A stretch of DNA of 64,000 nt from SAR324 cluster bacterium (GTDB lineage: Bacteria; SAR324; NAC60-12). The stretch spans positions 124,001 through 188,000 of the forward strand of contig JANQJU010000031.1 of the NCBI GenBank assembly GCA_028281495.1, written 5' to 3'. Positions 1 to 9,132 of the stretch are shown one piece after another. The notes under the pieces were generated by a model. It was not told the DNA's origin. It searched no databases and saw nothing but the letters and a program-made list of their open reading frames with translations. The position numbers and the translations under genes were made by a program. Positions within the stretch are counted from its first letter, which is position 1, and each line of letters opens with the position of its first letter.

Positions 1-405
1 CAATATACGCGAATGCAATATGCTCAACTGCACGGGCATGAAACACCGACCTATGTCTCTGCATTGAAAGTCCCTTCTATAAAAGCTTTTCGGGTCTCTG
101 ATCAATTCCGCCTGGAAGAAATTGCAGAATACCCTCAAGGTATCTTTTTACTCGATTCCTACCATCCCAATCTCTATGGCGGCACTGGCGATCCCTTCAA
201 CTGGGAAATTGCAAAAAAGGCCCAACAGTTCGGGAAATTCATGCTCGCTGGTGGATTGAAGCCAGAAAATGTCGGAAAAGCTGTCAAACAAGTACAGCCT
301 TTTGGAGTAGATGTGAGCAGCGGGGTGGAATCAAGTCCTGGGGTCAAAGACTTACAAAAGGTCAGGAGGTTTGTAGAGGAGGTACGTAAAGCCGAAGGGG
401 AGTAA
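1..405 (+). CDS. trpF: Phosphoribosylanthranilate isomerase, C-terminal part (5' end outside window)
   Basis: The reading frame is open from base 1, so the start lies outside the window and about 135 residues remain. TrpF converts N-(5'-phosphoribosyl)anthranilate to the carboxyphenylamino-deoxyribulose phosphate in cytoplasmic tryptophan synthesis. The piece has the family's (beta/alpha)8-barrel signatures in order: a QLHGHE strand, LLDSY with its Asp, LAGGLKPENV (phosphate-binding turn), and GVDVSSGVE followed by PGVKD near the C-terminus. Full-length TrpF is about 200-210 residues, so roughly one third is missing. It converges with lon, 34 bp away, across a small hairpin. No other trp gene is visible here. 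Confidence 0.93.
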   Translation, partial: QYTRMQYAQLHGHETPTYVSALKVPSIKAFRVSDQFRLEEIAEYPQGIFLLDSYHPNLYGGTGDPFNWEIAKKAQQFGKFMLAGGLKPENVGKAVKQVQPFGVDVSSGVESSPGVKDLQKVRRFVEEVRKAEGE

Positions 406-408
406 AAT

Positions 409-430
409 GAGGGCCTAGACAACAGCCCTC
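409..430 (-). terminator. Probable terminator of lon between convergent trpF and lon
   Basis: GAGGGC and GCCCTC can pair across a 10-nt loop. Read on the minus strand, the stem is followed by ATTTTA just after the lon stop codon, which suits a rho-independent terminator. The stem has only six strong pairs. Confidence 0.45.
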
Positions 431-439
431 TATGAAAAA

Positions 440-2902
440 CTAATTGTGTGAATAGCTGGGCACTTCCGAATCTTTAAAAGAGTCATCTGGAATCACCTTT
501 TTTGCAGACGTGCTCTCGTCTTTGTCTTCAGTTTCTTCCGGCGGATCTTCTACAGCGACAGGGAATCGCTCCAACGCCACTTTGAGAACCTCTTCTGCAT
601 ACTTCACAGGTATGATCTTAAGCTCTCGTTTGATTTCATCTGGAATCTCTACCAGATCCTTTTCATTGGCTTCTGGAATTAATACGGTTTCGATACCTCC
701 CCGCTTGGCTGCCAATAGCTTTTCCTTCAACCCTCCAATCGGCAACACCCGTCCTCGCAGGGTGATTTCTCCAGTCATGGCCACTTCTTTGTTGACTGGG
801 ATCCCTGTAAACGCGCTGACTAGCGATGTGGTGATAGTGATGCCGGCTGAAGGACCATCTTTAGGAACGGCTCCCTCAGGAACATGAATGTGAATATCTG
901 TTTCTTTGAAGACCGAAGAATAGATGCCAAATTGGTTGGAATTCGTCCTGACATAACTCAAGGCCGCCTTTGCTGATTCTTTCATCACATCACCCAGTTG
1001 ACCGGTCAATTTGAGTTTCCCTTTGCCTTTCATCAAACTCACTTCCGTGGTCAACAGTTCACCACCAGCTTGTGTCCAAGCCAAACCTGACGTAATTCCA
1101 ATTTCATTTTTTTCATCAATTTTTCCATGTTTATAACGTGGGACACCCAAAAAATCGTGGACCCTTTTGGGAGTGATCGTAATCGAAGTGGTTTTAGTAG
1201 ATTGTACCAATTGTCGCGCTACTTTCCGACATACTTTAGAGATAGAACGCTCTAGATTCCGCACTCCTGCTTCTCTGGTATAACGTTGAATGATCTCGGT
1301 AATTCCTTTTTGACGAAACTTGATCTGTTCCAGATGCAAACCATTTTCTTCAATCTGCTTGGGAATCAAGTGACGAGTGGCAATATGTTCCTTTTCTAGC
1401 TCGGTGTAGCCAGATAGGTTGATGACCTCCATGCGATCTCGCAAAGCGGGGGGGATGTTTTGACCAACGTTCGCAGTACAGAAAAACAGGACATCCGAAA
1501 GGTCGAATTCGATTTCCAAATAGTGGTCCATGAAGGAATGGTTTTGCTCACGATCTAAAACCTCCAATAAGGCTGCAGCAGGATCTCCCATCACTCCATG
1601 AGTCATTTTATCCACTTCATCTAACAACATCAGGGGGTTGGAACTTTTTGCCTTTTTGAGTGATTGAATGATCTTGCCTGGTAGAGCCCCGATGTATGTT
1701 CGACGATGGCCGCGAATCTCAGCCTCATCACGAACCCCCCCTAAACTGATTCTGACAAAATTGCGTCCCAAAGCTTTTGCTACAGATCGAGCTAACGAAG
1801 TTTTCCCCACACCAGGAGGTCCTACCAAACAAATAATCGGACCTCTCATTTGCCCTACTTTTTGGGCCACTGCGAGATACTCGACAATCCGTTCTTTGAT
1901 TTTATCCAAGCCGTAATGTTCTTTATTTAATACGCTCTCGGCTTCTTCTAAATCGAAGCGATCTTCGGTTTTGTCTCCCCAAGGCATCGCAAGGAGCCAA
2001 TCTAGGTAATTTCTCACCACATTGGCTTCGGCAGACATGGGTTGCATCATCTTCAACTTTTTCACTTCTTTTTCAGCAATCTCTTTTGCTTCTTTAGAGA
2101 GAGGGACCTCTTTAATTTTATTCAAATATTCCTCAATTTCTGCTTTGCCATCCTCACCCTGTCCTAACTCTTTCTGGATCGCTTTGATTTGCTCATTTAA
2201 ATAGTATTCTTTCTGAGTCCGTCCAATCTGTCCTTGCACACGCTCTTTAAGTTTACGTTCAACTTTTTTGAATTCGCTCTCTTCCAGCATTCTTTCGTAG
2301 ACCAATTCTAAACGACGCTGTGGGTTGAGCACTTCTAACAGTTCTTGTTTTTTCCGTAAGTCCATATTGAGGAGGGGGGCAATACGATCTGCCAAGTGGT
2401 AGGGTTCTTCCATATCCAAAGCGAGGCGTTCAATACCTTCCGTATGCTTCTTGACTTCTTTGAGATAACGCTTCAATTCACCTCGAACATTTTTTCCAAG
2501 CGCGATGATTTCTGGAGTTCGGATGACCTCTTCTTCAATCTGCTGTACGAGGGCCGAGTAATACGATTCGGTCATGTTTGCCTTTATGAGATGACCCCGT
2601 GTTTTGGCCTCAAAGAGGGCTTTAATTGTGCCGTTGTGCAAGCGCATGATTTGTAAAATTTGGCCAATGGTTCCCATTTTGAAAAGATCATCATCCCCTG
2701 GTTCTTCTACCATCGGATCTTTTTGAGCAACTACGAAAATACGCCGATCCGTTGCTAAAGCCTTCTCCAAAGCGGCCATGGAAGGGACTCTGCCGATAAA
2801 AAATGGTGCAGTCATCCTGGGGAACACCACAATATCCCTCATAGGTAGCATTGGAAGAATCATCTGGTTGCCTGATTCTGAATATTTTCCTTCTAACGAC
2901 AT
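440..2902 (-). CDS. lon: ATP-dependent protease Lon
   Basis: An 820-residue LonA-type protease that unfolds and degrades damaged and regulatory proteins in the cytoplasm. The order is canonical: N-terminal substrate-binding domain (about 1-200), coiled-coil linker, AAA+ module with Walker A GPPGVGKT near residue 360 and Walker B LMLLDEVDK, then the protease domain. The Ser-Lys dyad is Ser685 in PKDGPSAGIT and Lys728 in LKEKLLAAK. Their 43-residue spacing is the same as in E. coli Lon (679/722). A tail of about 35 acidic and Ser-rich residues extends past the usual C-terminus. The ATG follows an AAAGGGA ribosome site. A palindrome lies 23-38 bp upstream of the start. The gene is monocistronic. 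Confidence 0.98.
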   Translation of the reverse strand: MSLEGKYSESGNQMILPMLPMRDIVVFPRMTAPFFIGRVPSMAALEKALATDRRIFVVAQKDPMVEEPGDDDLFKMGTIGQILQIMRLHNGTIKALFEAKTRGHLIKANMTESYYSALVQQIEEEVIRTPEIIALGKNVRGELKRYLKEVKKHTEGIERLALDMEEPYHLADRIAPLLNMDLRKKQELLEVLNPQRRLELVYERMLEESEFKKVERKLKERVQGQIGRTQKEYYLNEQIKAIQKELGQGEDGKAEIEEYLNKIKEVPLSKEAKEIAEKEVKKLKMMQPMSAEANVVRNYLDWLLAMPWGDKTEDRFDLEEAESVLNKEHYGLDKIKERIVEYLAVAQKVGQMRGPIICLVGPPGVGKTSLARSVAKALGRNFVRISLGGVRDEAEIRGHRRTYIGALPGKIIQSLKKAKSSNPLMLLDEVDKMTHGVMGDPAAALLEVLDREQNHSFMDHYLEIEFDLSDVLFFCTANVGQNIPPALRDRMEVINLSGYTELEKEHIATRHLIPKQIEENGLHLEQIKFRQKGITEIIQRYTREAGVRNLERSISKVCRKVARQLVQSTKTTSITITPKRVHDFLGVPRYKHGKIDEKNEIGITSGLAWTQAGGELLTTEVSLMKGKGKLKLTGQLGDVMKESAKAALSYVRTNSNQFGIYSSVFKETDIHIHVPEGAVPKDGPSAGITITTSLVSAFTGIPVNKEVAMTGEITLRGRVLPIGGLKEKLLAAKRGGIETVLIPEANEKDLVEIPDEIKRELKIIPVKYAEEVLKVALERFPVAVEDPPEETEDKDESTSAKKVIPDDSFKDSEVPSYSHN

Positions 2903-3449
2903 ATTTCCCTTTCTGGTAAAGACAACTGAAACTTTTCAGTGATATTATGAAACGAAGTGAAAATTTGATGGAGTTGCTTGTTGAGCATTTCCTATGGAGG
3001 CTTCCGATTTTTCAAAGCTCCATTTTGTGGTTGGGGAGTGTAGTACGACAACATCTGAAAGTTTGCTTACAGCTATTGGAGTAAATCCATTTAGTTTATT
3101 TCATATGATAGCCCAAGTGATTTTGAAAATCCAGATCGGTTGAAACCATCAAACATAGAGGAATTGGGAAAGTCAGCTCATTTCAACTCAAAGAGGGCAA
3201 ATATTTTCTTTATATTACTCTAAACTTTAGCGTTTGAAGTGTTTAAAAATCTAAATCTTTCTGACACCAGATTGAATCAACTTGACCTAGAATTAAATTC
3301 TCAATAAGTGACGGTTCTAACGGGATTTTCTTATGATAATCGAGCGTCTGTAGAGGGCGAAAATTATATTGATTTTGAAGAATCAGTATGCTCTTAAACA
3401 GACTGTCTTGTCGATCTTATTTCGCTCCATTCTCCTTTGAAGGTGTTTC
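2903..3449. other. Intergenic region between divergent lon and actA
   Basis: These 547 bp separate two divergent transcription units and should hold promoters for both. Apart from the palindrome near lon, there is a short inverted repeat AGAATT-A-AATTCT at 3289-3301, overlapping a TTGACC hexamer. It may belong to actA control, but no convincing -10 partner was found. No coding frame of useful length was recognised. Confidence 0.5.
2925..2940. promoter_or_regulatory. Palindrome upstream of lon
   Basis: ACTGAAA-CT-TTTCAGT is a perfect 7+7 inverted repeat with a 2-bp spacer, about 25 bp before the lon ATG. The position suits an operator overlapping the lon promoter or leader. No regulator is identified, and no clear heat-shock promoter was found next to it. 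Confidence 0.35.
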
Positions 3450-4184
3450 ATGCGACAATTCATGAATGTTTTGATTGGGCAATCAGTACTCTGTGGCCTA
3501 CTCTTCCTCTGCATCTTTGCCTCGCCTGTCATGGCTGAAGACCAGCCGATTGCTTTTAGCCATAAGCTTCATGCAGATCAGAATCAGATTCCGTGCCAAT
3601 ACTGTCATCTCTATGCCCGCCGATCTTTCTCTTCAGGCGTACCTCCCGTTAGTGTTTGTGTTGGCTGTCATGGTACAAACGCAAATCCTGTAATCAAACC
3701 AGAAAGTAAAGAAGTTAATACAATGCGTGATTACTGGGATAAAAAGGAACCTATTCCTTGGGTAAAAATTCATGACATTCCCGACTTTGTTCGGTTCCCG
3801 CATAAAGCTCATATCAATGCACCATCCAGTCGTTTTATTGACAGTGCGGGCCAGTCTTGTAGCGGAGAAAATGACCGCTCTTTAGATTGCAAGGTACATC
3901 TCTTCAAACAAGGAGGAGATGAACGTTGTACGGCATGCCATGGTGACCTTAAAGCCATGGATGTCGTCCAGAAGGTTGACAAAGACTTTGGGATGATGGG
4001 TTGGTGCTTGGAATGTCACCTTCAGGTGAAAGGTGCGGCCGAAAGAAAGTCGGCTATGTCCACGATGGGAGGTTGGTTCCGTGCCAAAGAAGAAGATGAA
4101 GAACGTGCTAAGAAAATCCAGTTGGAAGATCCCAGAGGGTTTCACAGTGCTAATTTAACCGATTGTTTTACTTGTCATTATTAG
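3450..4184 (+). CDS. actA: Alternative complex III pentaheme cytochrome c subunit ActA
   Basis: First gene of the ACIII operon. ACIII is a bc1-independent quinol:electron-acceptor oxidoreductase of the cytoplasmic membrane. The 244-residue protein starts with a hydrophobic export signal (about 1-29, ending VMA). It has five CxxCH heme-binding motifs: CQYCH at 49-53, CVGCH at 70-74, CTACH at 160-164, CLECH at 186-190 and CFTCH at the extreme C-terminus. Five hemes is the number known for ActA, which passes electrons on the periplasmic side. A TGAAGGTG ribosome site precedes the ATG, and actB follows after 12 bp. The distinction from other multiheme c proteins rests on the heme count and the full act gene order. 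Confidence 0.95.
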   Translation: MRQFMNVLIGQSVLCGLLFLCIFASPVMAEDQPIAFSHKLHADQNQIPCQYCHLYARRSFSSGVPPVSVCVGCHGTNANPVIKPESKEVNTMRDYWDKKEPIPWVKIHDIPDFVRFPHKAHINAPSSRFIDSAGQSCSGENDRSLDCKVHLFKQGGDERCTACHGDLKAMDVVQKVDKDFGMMGWCLECHLQVKGAAERKSAMSTMGGWFRAKEEDEERAKKIQLEDPRGFHSANLTDCFTCHY

Positions 4185-4196
4185 GAGCCACTACTT

Positions 4197-7100
4197 ATGA
4201 AGCGCGGTCTTAGTAGAAGAAATCTACTCAAGTATACAGCACTGAGCGGGGCTACTGTAGCCGCAGCCAGTTGTGAACAAAAGCCGGAAAAATTGATTCC
4301 TCTTTTGGTTCCACCCAACGATTTTGAATACACTCCCCAAGCGGCTTACCAATACATGACAACCTGCCAAGAGTGTTCTGCTGGTTGTGGTTTGATGATG
4401 ACGGCGCGGGAAGGCAGAGCGCAGAAAGCAGAAGGCAATCCCTTGCACCCTATTAACCAAGGAACTTTGTGCGCTCGTGGGCAAGCCTCATTGCAAACGC
4501 TGTATAACCCTGAACGAATTACAAATCCACATGATCGCAATGGCAAAGCCCTCACTTGGGAAGAAGCTGAAAAGTTATTTGTTGATCAGGTGAAATCTTC
4601 TGAAGGAGACGTGGTTTATTTAACCTCTGCACCTAGAGGTAGCGAAGCGTCATTCATCGACCAGTGGTTGGCCGCAGTCGGTGGAGGCAAACGTGTCGTT
4701 TTCGAGACTTTTACCAATGCCAATTTAAGGAAGGCTAATGAGCTTTCATTTGGACGCTCTGACATACCGATGTACCGGTTTGAGAAGGCCAAATACTTGG
4801 TGAATTTCGGTGCAGATTTCATGGAAACATGGGGCAGTGTAAACGAAAACACTCGTCGCTTTACCGAAATGCATGCCTATCAGAATAATCACAAAAATGA
4901 GTTTGTTCATATTGGCCCACATGTCTCTCTGACAGGGGCAAAAGCTGATGAATGGGTCATGATCAAGCCGGGGACTGAGGGCTTGATGGCCTTGTCTATT
5001 GCTTATGAAGTCCGTCGGATTAAAAATTCCCACCGCTATCTAGCAAGATTCTTAGCTGACTATACCCCTGATAATGTTGCCAAGCAGATTGGGGTGACCG
5101 CCGAGCAGATCACTACAATAGCAAGCAAGTTCATGAAAAACTCTCCGAGTTTGGCTGTTGGCGGTGGAAACATGGTTGCTACCTCAAACGGAACTGCGAC
5201 ACTCGCTGCGATTAATGTTCTCAACGCTGTTGCAGGCAATGTGGGAGAAACTGTTCAGTTTCTTGATCAACCGGCACCTGCTCCTTATTCTTACCAAGAT
5301 ATTTCCCAACTGATTCAGGATCTAAATGCGGGAAAAATCAAGACGCTCATTATCGACAACGTCAATCCAGCTTATGCTTTGCCCAAGACATCAGGCTTCG
5401 TGGACGCCTTGGATAATGCTGAGAAAAAACCATTTGTAATTAGTCTCGCTTCCACGAAAAACGAAACTACTCATCAATCGGATTTGGTACTGCCAACCTT
5501 GACTGCTTATGAAAGCTGGGGAGATTCATTTCCTAGATCAGGCGTGAGAAGCATTGTGCAACCCGTTATGGCTCCGGTGAAACCCTTCAAAGCAAAGGCT
5601 TCTGGTGACATTCTGTTATCGGTAAATAGTCAATTGGGCACTGGTCAGTTCCAAGGCATCACGACTTATCTGGACTACGTAAAAGGGGTTTGGCGTGAAA
5701 TTCATCAACAAACGAATCAAGGTGATTCCTTCGATGCCTTCTGGATAAAGACTTTAGAACAAGGCGGTTTGTTTGAGGAATCACAGGTATCACGAGTTAG
5801 CCTGTTACGGAGATTAACCGCGAATCTCAAGGTACAGGTTCCAGCATTTGAAGAGGTAAAACTTCCAAAGGATACAGATTATGTAGGGGGATGGACACTG
5901 CTTCCTACGCCCTCCATATTAATGGGCGATGGAAGTGGAGCCAATAAGCCCTGGTTACAAGAAACCCCGGATCCATTGTCTCAAATTGTTTGGGATTCTT
6001 GGGTGGAAATCAATCCTGATACAGCAAAGAAATTGGGTATTAAAGATCGCTCTGTGATTGGTCTCCGGACCAACTATGGAGAAATCACAGCGACTGCTGT
6101 TTATCACTTTGGAATTCATCGAAATGCGATTGGTATTCCAATGGGGCAAGGCCACACTCGCTCTGGCAAAGCTGCTGATAAGTATGGTGTGAATGTAGTT
6201 CAATTATTACCCGAATCTATCGATAAGGAATCTGGCGAATTTGCTTTTCTCAGCGTTGAAGTAGCCCTGAGAACCACACTTCAAAAATCATATACTGTGA
6301 ACGTAGATGGAAATGCCCGCCAGTTGGGACGTAATATTGCTGCTGCGACCACGGTTGCGAAACTTCAAAAGGGGGATCACCACCATGGTGCCCATCATCA
6401 TCGGCCCACCGAATTTTATCCAGATCGTAAAGAGACAGCGGGTTATTACAAGCCTTACCGCTGGGGAATGACCATTGATTTGGATCGCTGTAATGGCTGT
6501 TCCGCATGTGTTGTTGCTTGCTATGCAGAAAACAATTTACCAGTTGTCGGAAAAGAAAGAACCGCATTAGGACGCGAAATGTCTTGGATTCGGATGGAAC
6601 GCTATATCGAAGGCTTTGGAGATGATTTCGAGGTACGTTTCGTTCCAATGACGTGTCAGCATTGTAGTAATGCGGGTTGTGAGACCGTTTGTCCGGTTTA
6701 TGCGACTTATCACAACCCTGAAGGTCTCAATGTGCAGGCATACAATCGTTGCGTGGGAACTCGTTACTGTTCCAACAACTGCTCGTATAAAGTACGTCGG
6801 TTCAATTGGTTCAATTATGAATTTCCCAAGCCCTTGGATCAACAGCTCAATAGCACCATTACCACACGAAGTGTTGGGGTGATGGAGAAATGTACGTTTT
6901 GTGTCCATCGAATTAAGGATGCTCAATATGCGGCGAAACAGTTGGGGCGTGACCTCAAAGATGGAGAAGTTTTAACAGCTTGCCAACAAACCTGTCCGAC
7001 GAAGGCGATTACTTTTGGCAACCTGATGGATTCCAATAGTGTGGTCTCCAAGTTGGCAATGCACGGAAAAGACGAAATGAAGAAAAGAGATCGTCAGTAC

Positions 7101-7205
7101 GAAATTTTGCCAGAATTGAATTTCCAACCAGCCATCACTTACTTGAAAAAAGTAAACGTGAAAGCAGAGGAATCTCATCATAGTGATGACAAAGCTCACG
7201 GTTAA
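4197..7205 (+). CDS. actB: ACIII iron-sulfur subunit ActB (molybdopterin-like plus ferredoxin-like domains)
   Basis: A 1002-residue fusion typical of ActB: a long domain related to molybdopterin oxidoreductases (about 50-700), then a ferredoxin-like domain (about 755-960) related to the iron-sulfur subunits of DMSO reductase-like enzymes. The leader SRRNLLK fits a twin-arginine signal and is followed by AAASC (Cys26), a possible lipobox. The C-terminal domain has four cysteine clusters, starting CNGCSACVVAC, CQHCSNAGCETVC, CVGTRYCSNNC and CTFCVHRI, and ending CQQTCPT, which fits four iron-sulfur clusters. An extra N-terminal CxxCxxxC...C set (Cys57, 60, 64, 92) looks like a further 4Fe-4S site. 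Known ActB proteins lack the molybdenum cofactor. ActB is expected to sit periplasmically between ActA and ActC. Confidence 0.95.
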   Translation: MKRGLSRRNLLKYTALSGATVAAASCEQKPEKLIPLLVPPNDFEYTPQAAYQYMTTCQECSAGCGLMMTAREGRAQKAEGNPLHPINQGTLCARGQASLQTLYNPERITNPHDRNGKALTWEEAEKLFVDQVKSSEGDVVYLTSAPRGSEASFIDQWLAAVGGGKRVVFETFTNANLRKANELSFGRSDIPMYRFEKAKYLVNFGADFMETWGSVNENTRRFTEMHAYQNNHKNEFVHIGPHVSLTGAKADEWVMIKPGTEGLMALSIAYEVRRIKNSHRYLARFLADYTPDNVAKQIGVTAEQITTIASKFMKNSPSLAVGGGNMVATSNGTATLAAINVLNAVAGNVGETVQFLDQPAPAPYSYQDISQLIQDLNAGKIKTLIIDNVNPAYALPKTSGFVDALDNAEKKPFVISLASTKNETTHQSDLVLPTLTAYESWGDSFPRSGVRSIVQPVMAPVKPFKAKASGDILLSVNSQLGTGQFQGITTYLDYVKGVWREIHQQTNQGDSFDAFWIKTLEQGGLFEESQVSRVSLLRRLTANLKVQVPAFEEVKLPKDTDYVGGWTLLPTPSILMGDGSGANKPWLQETPDPLSQIVWDSWVEINPDTAKKLGIKDRSVIGLRTNYGEITATAVYHFGIHRNAIGIPMGQGHTRSGKAADKYGVNVVQLLPESIDKESGEFAFLSVEVALRTTLQKSYTVNVDGNARQLGRNIAAATTVAKLQKGDHHHGAHHHRPTEFYPDRKETAGYYKPYRWGMTIDLDRCNGCSACVVACYAENNLPVVGKERTALGREMSWIRMERYIEGFGDDFEVRFVPMTCQHCSNAGCETVCPVYATYHNPEGLNVQAYNRCVGTRYCSNNCSYKVRRFNWFNYEFPKPLDQQLNSTITTRSVGVMEKCTFCVHRIKDAQYAAKQLGRDLKDGEVLTACQQTCPTKAITFGNLMDSNSVVSKLAMHGKDEMKKRDRQYEILPELNFQPAITYLKKVNVKAEESHHSDDKAHG

Positions 7206-7235
7206 TCTTTTAGATAATGTACAGGAGGACAACTT

Positions 7236-8618
7236 ATGAGTGCGGCTCATCTCACCTATGCAAAAATCAATGATGACATGCTCGAAATGTTGGAGCGTCC
7301 GCACCCTTCTTATTTCCTTTTACTGCTTGGATTTCTAACGGCTCTGTGTTTGGGGGTTATTAGTCTAGCAATTCAGATCGATGTGGGCATTGGCTATAGT
7401 GGTATTAGCCACCCAATCAGTTGGGGTGTATATATTACGAATTTCGTCTTCTGGATTGGTATTGGGCATGCGGGGACCTTGATTTCTGCGGTGTTCTATT
7501 TGACTCGTGCTCCTTGGCGAACCGCTATCTACCGGGGCGCAGAAGCCATGACAGTATTTGCCGTAATGACAGCAGGGTTATTTCCTATTCTTCATACCGG
7601 GCGGCCTTGGTTAGCTTACTGGTTGATACCGTATCCCAATCAAAGAATGTTATGGGTGAACTTCAAATCTCCTTTAGCTTGGGACGTTTTTGCGGTTTCG
7701 ACATACATGACGGTTTCGATTTTGTTCTTTTTACTAGGGTTAATTCCCGATATGGCAATTCTTAGGGATGAAGCCACTCGTCGAGGACAGAAATTGAAAG
7801 CCATGTTGTATGCACCATTTGCTTTGGCGTGGCGAGGCACCAACCATCAATGGATTCATTATATGCGAGGATATTTGATCTTCGCTGCGATTGCGACCCC
7901 ATTAGTGTTCTCAGTACACTCTATTGTATCTTGGGACTTTGCAATGTCTTCGGTGCCTGGATGGCATACAACCATCTTCGCTCCCTATTTTGTTGCAGGA
8001 GCTATTTTCTCGGGTCTCGCAATGGTCATGACAGTATTGATTCCCGTCCGAGTGGTATTTGGTTTGGAAGACTACATCACGGACCATGTGGTGCAGAGCG
8101 TTTGTCGAGTCATTTTATTCACGTCCGTCATCGTCGGCTATTCGTATGCCTCGGAATTTTTTATCGCTTACTACAGTGGCAGTCCTTACGAACGCGCTAT
8201 CTTTTACTTCCGGCCTTTTGGAGTGATGGATGGGTGGACCCTATTAGGAGATCAAAGCATTGGGTTTCCGCAGGTCGCTTTTTACTTAATGGTGTTCTGT
8301 AATGTGATTTCTCCGATACCACTGTGGCGTTGGAAGATTAGAAACAATTTGGTCGCGGTTTGGATTATTTGCGGTTTGATTAATGTAGGGATGTGGTTTG
8401 AACGTTTCAATATTGTTGGAAGTTCTTTGCAGCGAGAATATTTGCCTTCTTCATGGGGAAGCTATTGGCCAACAGTGGTTGAATTTGGGCTGACGGTTGG
8501 CAGTTTCGGCTTCTTCTTCACTTTATTTACTCTGTTTGTTAAGGCTTTGCCCCCTATGGCAATTATGGAATTAAAAGAAGCAGCACATCCACCGATGAAA
8601 AAGGAGATGCATGAGTAG
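7236..8618 (+). CDS. actC: ACIII NrfD-like membrane subunit ActC
   Basis: A 460-residue integral membrane protein of the NrfD/PsrC family with about ten hydrophobic helices. In ACIII, ActC forms a quinol-binding half of the membrane core next to the iron-sulfur subunit. It begins after a strong ACAGGAGG site and has the family's short cytoplasmic head before the first helix at about residue 28. Conserved-looking polar residues sit in HAGTLISA and HSIVSWDFA. It overlaps actD by 8 bp, which suggests translational coupling. ActC and ActF are paralogues; the order actC-D-E-F separates them. Confidence 0.94.
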   Translation: MSAAHLTYAKINDDMLEMLERPHPSYFLLLLGFLTALCLGVISLAIQIDVGIGYSGISHPISWGVYITNFVFWIGIGHAGTLISAVFYLTRAPWRTAIYRGAEAMTVFAVMTAGLFPILHTGRPWLAYWLIPYPNQRMLWVNFKSPLAWDVFAVSTYMTVSILFFLLGLIPDMAILRDEATRRGQKLKAMLYAPFALAWRGTNHQWIHYMRGYLIFAAIATPLVFSVHSIVSWDFAMSSVPGWHTTIFAPYFVAGAIFSGLAMVMTVLIPVRVVFGLEDYITDHVVQSVCRVILFTSVIVGYSYASEFFIAYYSGSPYERAIFYFRPFGVMDGWTLLGDQSIGFPQVAFYLMVFCNVISPIPLWRWKIRNNLVAVWIICGLINVGMWFERFNIVGSSLQREYLPSSWGSYWPTVVEFGLTVGSFGFFFTLFTLFVKALPPMAIMELKEAAHPPMKKEMHE

Positions 8619-9132
8619 ATTTTCCGGAGTTTGGGCTACATTTGAAAATCTTGATGAGACCTGTCATGCGGTCGAAGAAATACGGGAGAAAGGAAATACT
8701 CCAACAGTTCTGTCGCCGTGCCCACGGCATGAGATTGACCATGCGTTAGGTGAACCTCAAAGTCGTCTTCCGTTTATCTCTATGGTTTTCGGAGCATTGG
8801 GATGTTTAACGGGGTATAGCTTTACTGCATGGACCGCTTCTGATTGGGTATTGCCCGTGAGTGGCAAACCTGTAGTAGCCATTCCGCCCTTTACGATTAT
8901 TGGATTTGAACTAACTATCCTGTTTACAGCATTATCTACTCTGGCCGGAATGGTTGTTTTAGGACTCATTGATACAATGCGGTTTCCCATTCCTAAAGCT
9001 GCGAAAAAATACAACCGATTTCAAAGAGATCGCTTTGGCGTGGTAGTGCGCTGTGATCCTTCTCAGGCAAAGACTTTTGAAGCAGTACTCAAGAAACATG
9101 GGGCAGAGGAGGTACACATTGAAACGAGCTAA
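8611..9132 (+). CDS. actD: ACIII membrane subunit ActD (DUF3341-type)
   Basis: A 173-residue protein with a soluble N-terminal part (about 1-55) and two hydrophobic helices (about 58-80 and 95-118), followed by a soluble tail. This is the ActD plan: a small membrane subunit flanking ActC and ActF. The N-terminal stretch GVWATFENLDETCHAVEEI is typical of the family. The start overlaps the end of actC by 8 bp, and the end overlaps the actE start by 14 bp, so the operon is tightly coupled. Confidence 0.92.
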   Translation: MSRFSGVWATFENLDETCHAVEEIREKGNTPTVLSPCPRHEIDHALGEPQSRLPFISMVFGALGCLTGYSFTAWTASDWVLPVSGKPVVAIPPFTIIGFELTILFTALSTLAGMVVLGLIDTMRFPIPKAAKKYNRFQRDRFGVVVRCDPSQAKTFEAVLKKHGAEEVHIETS

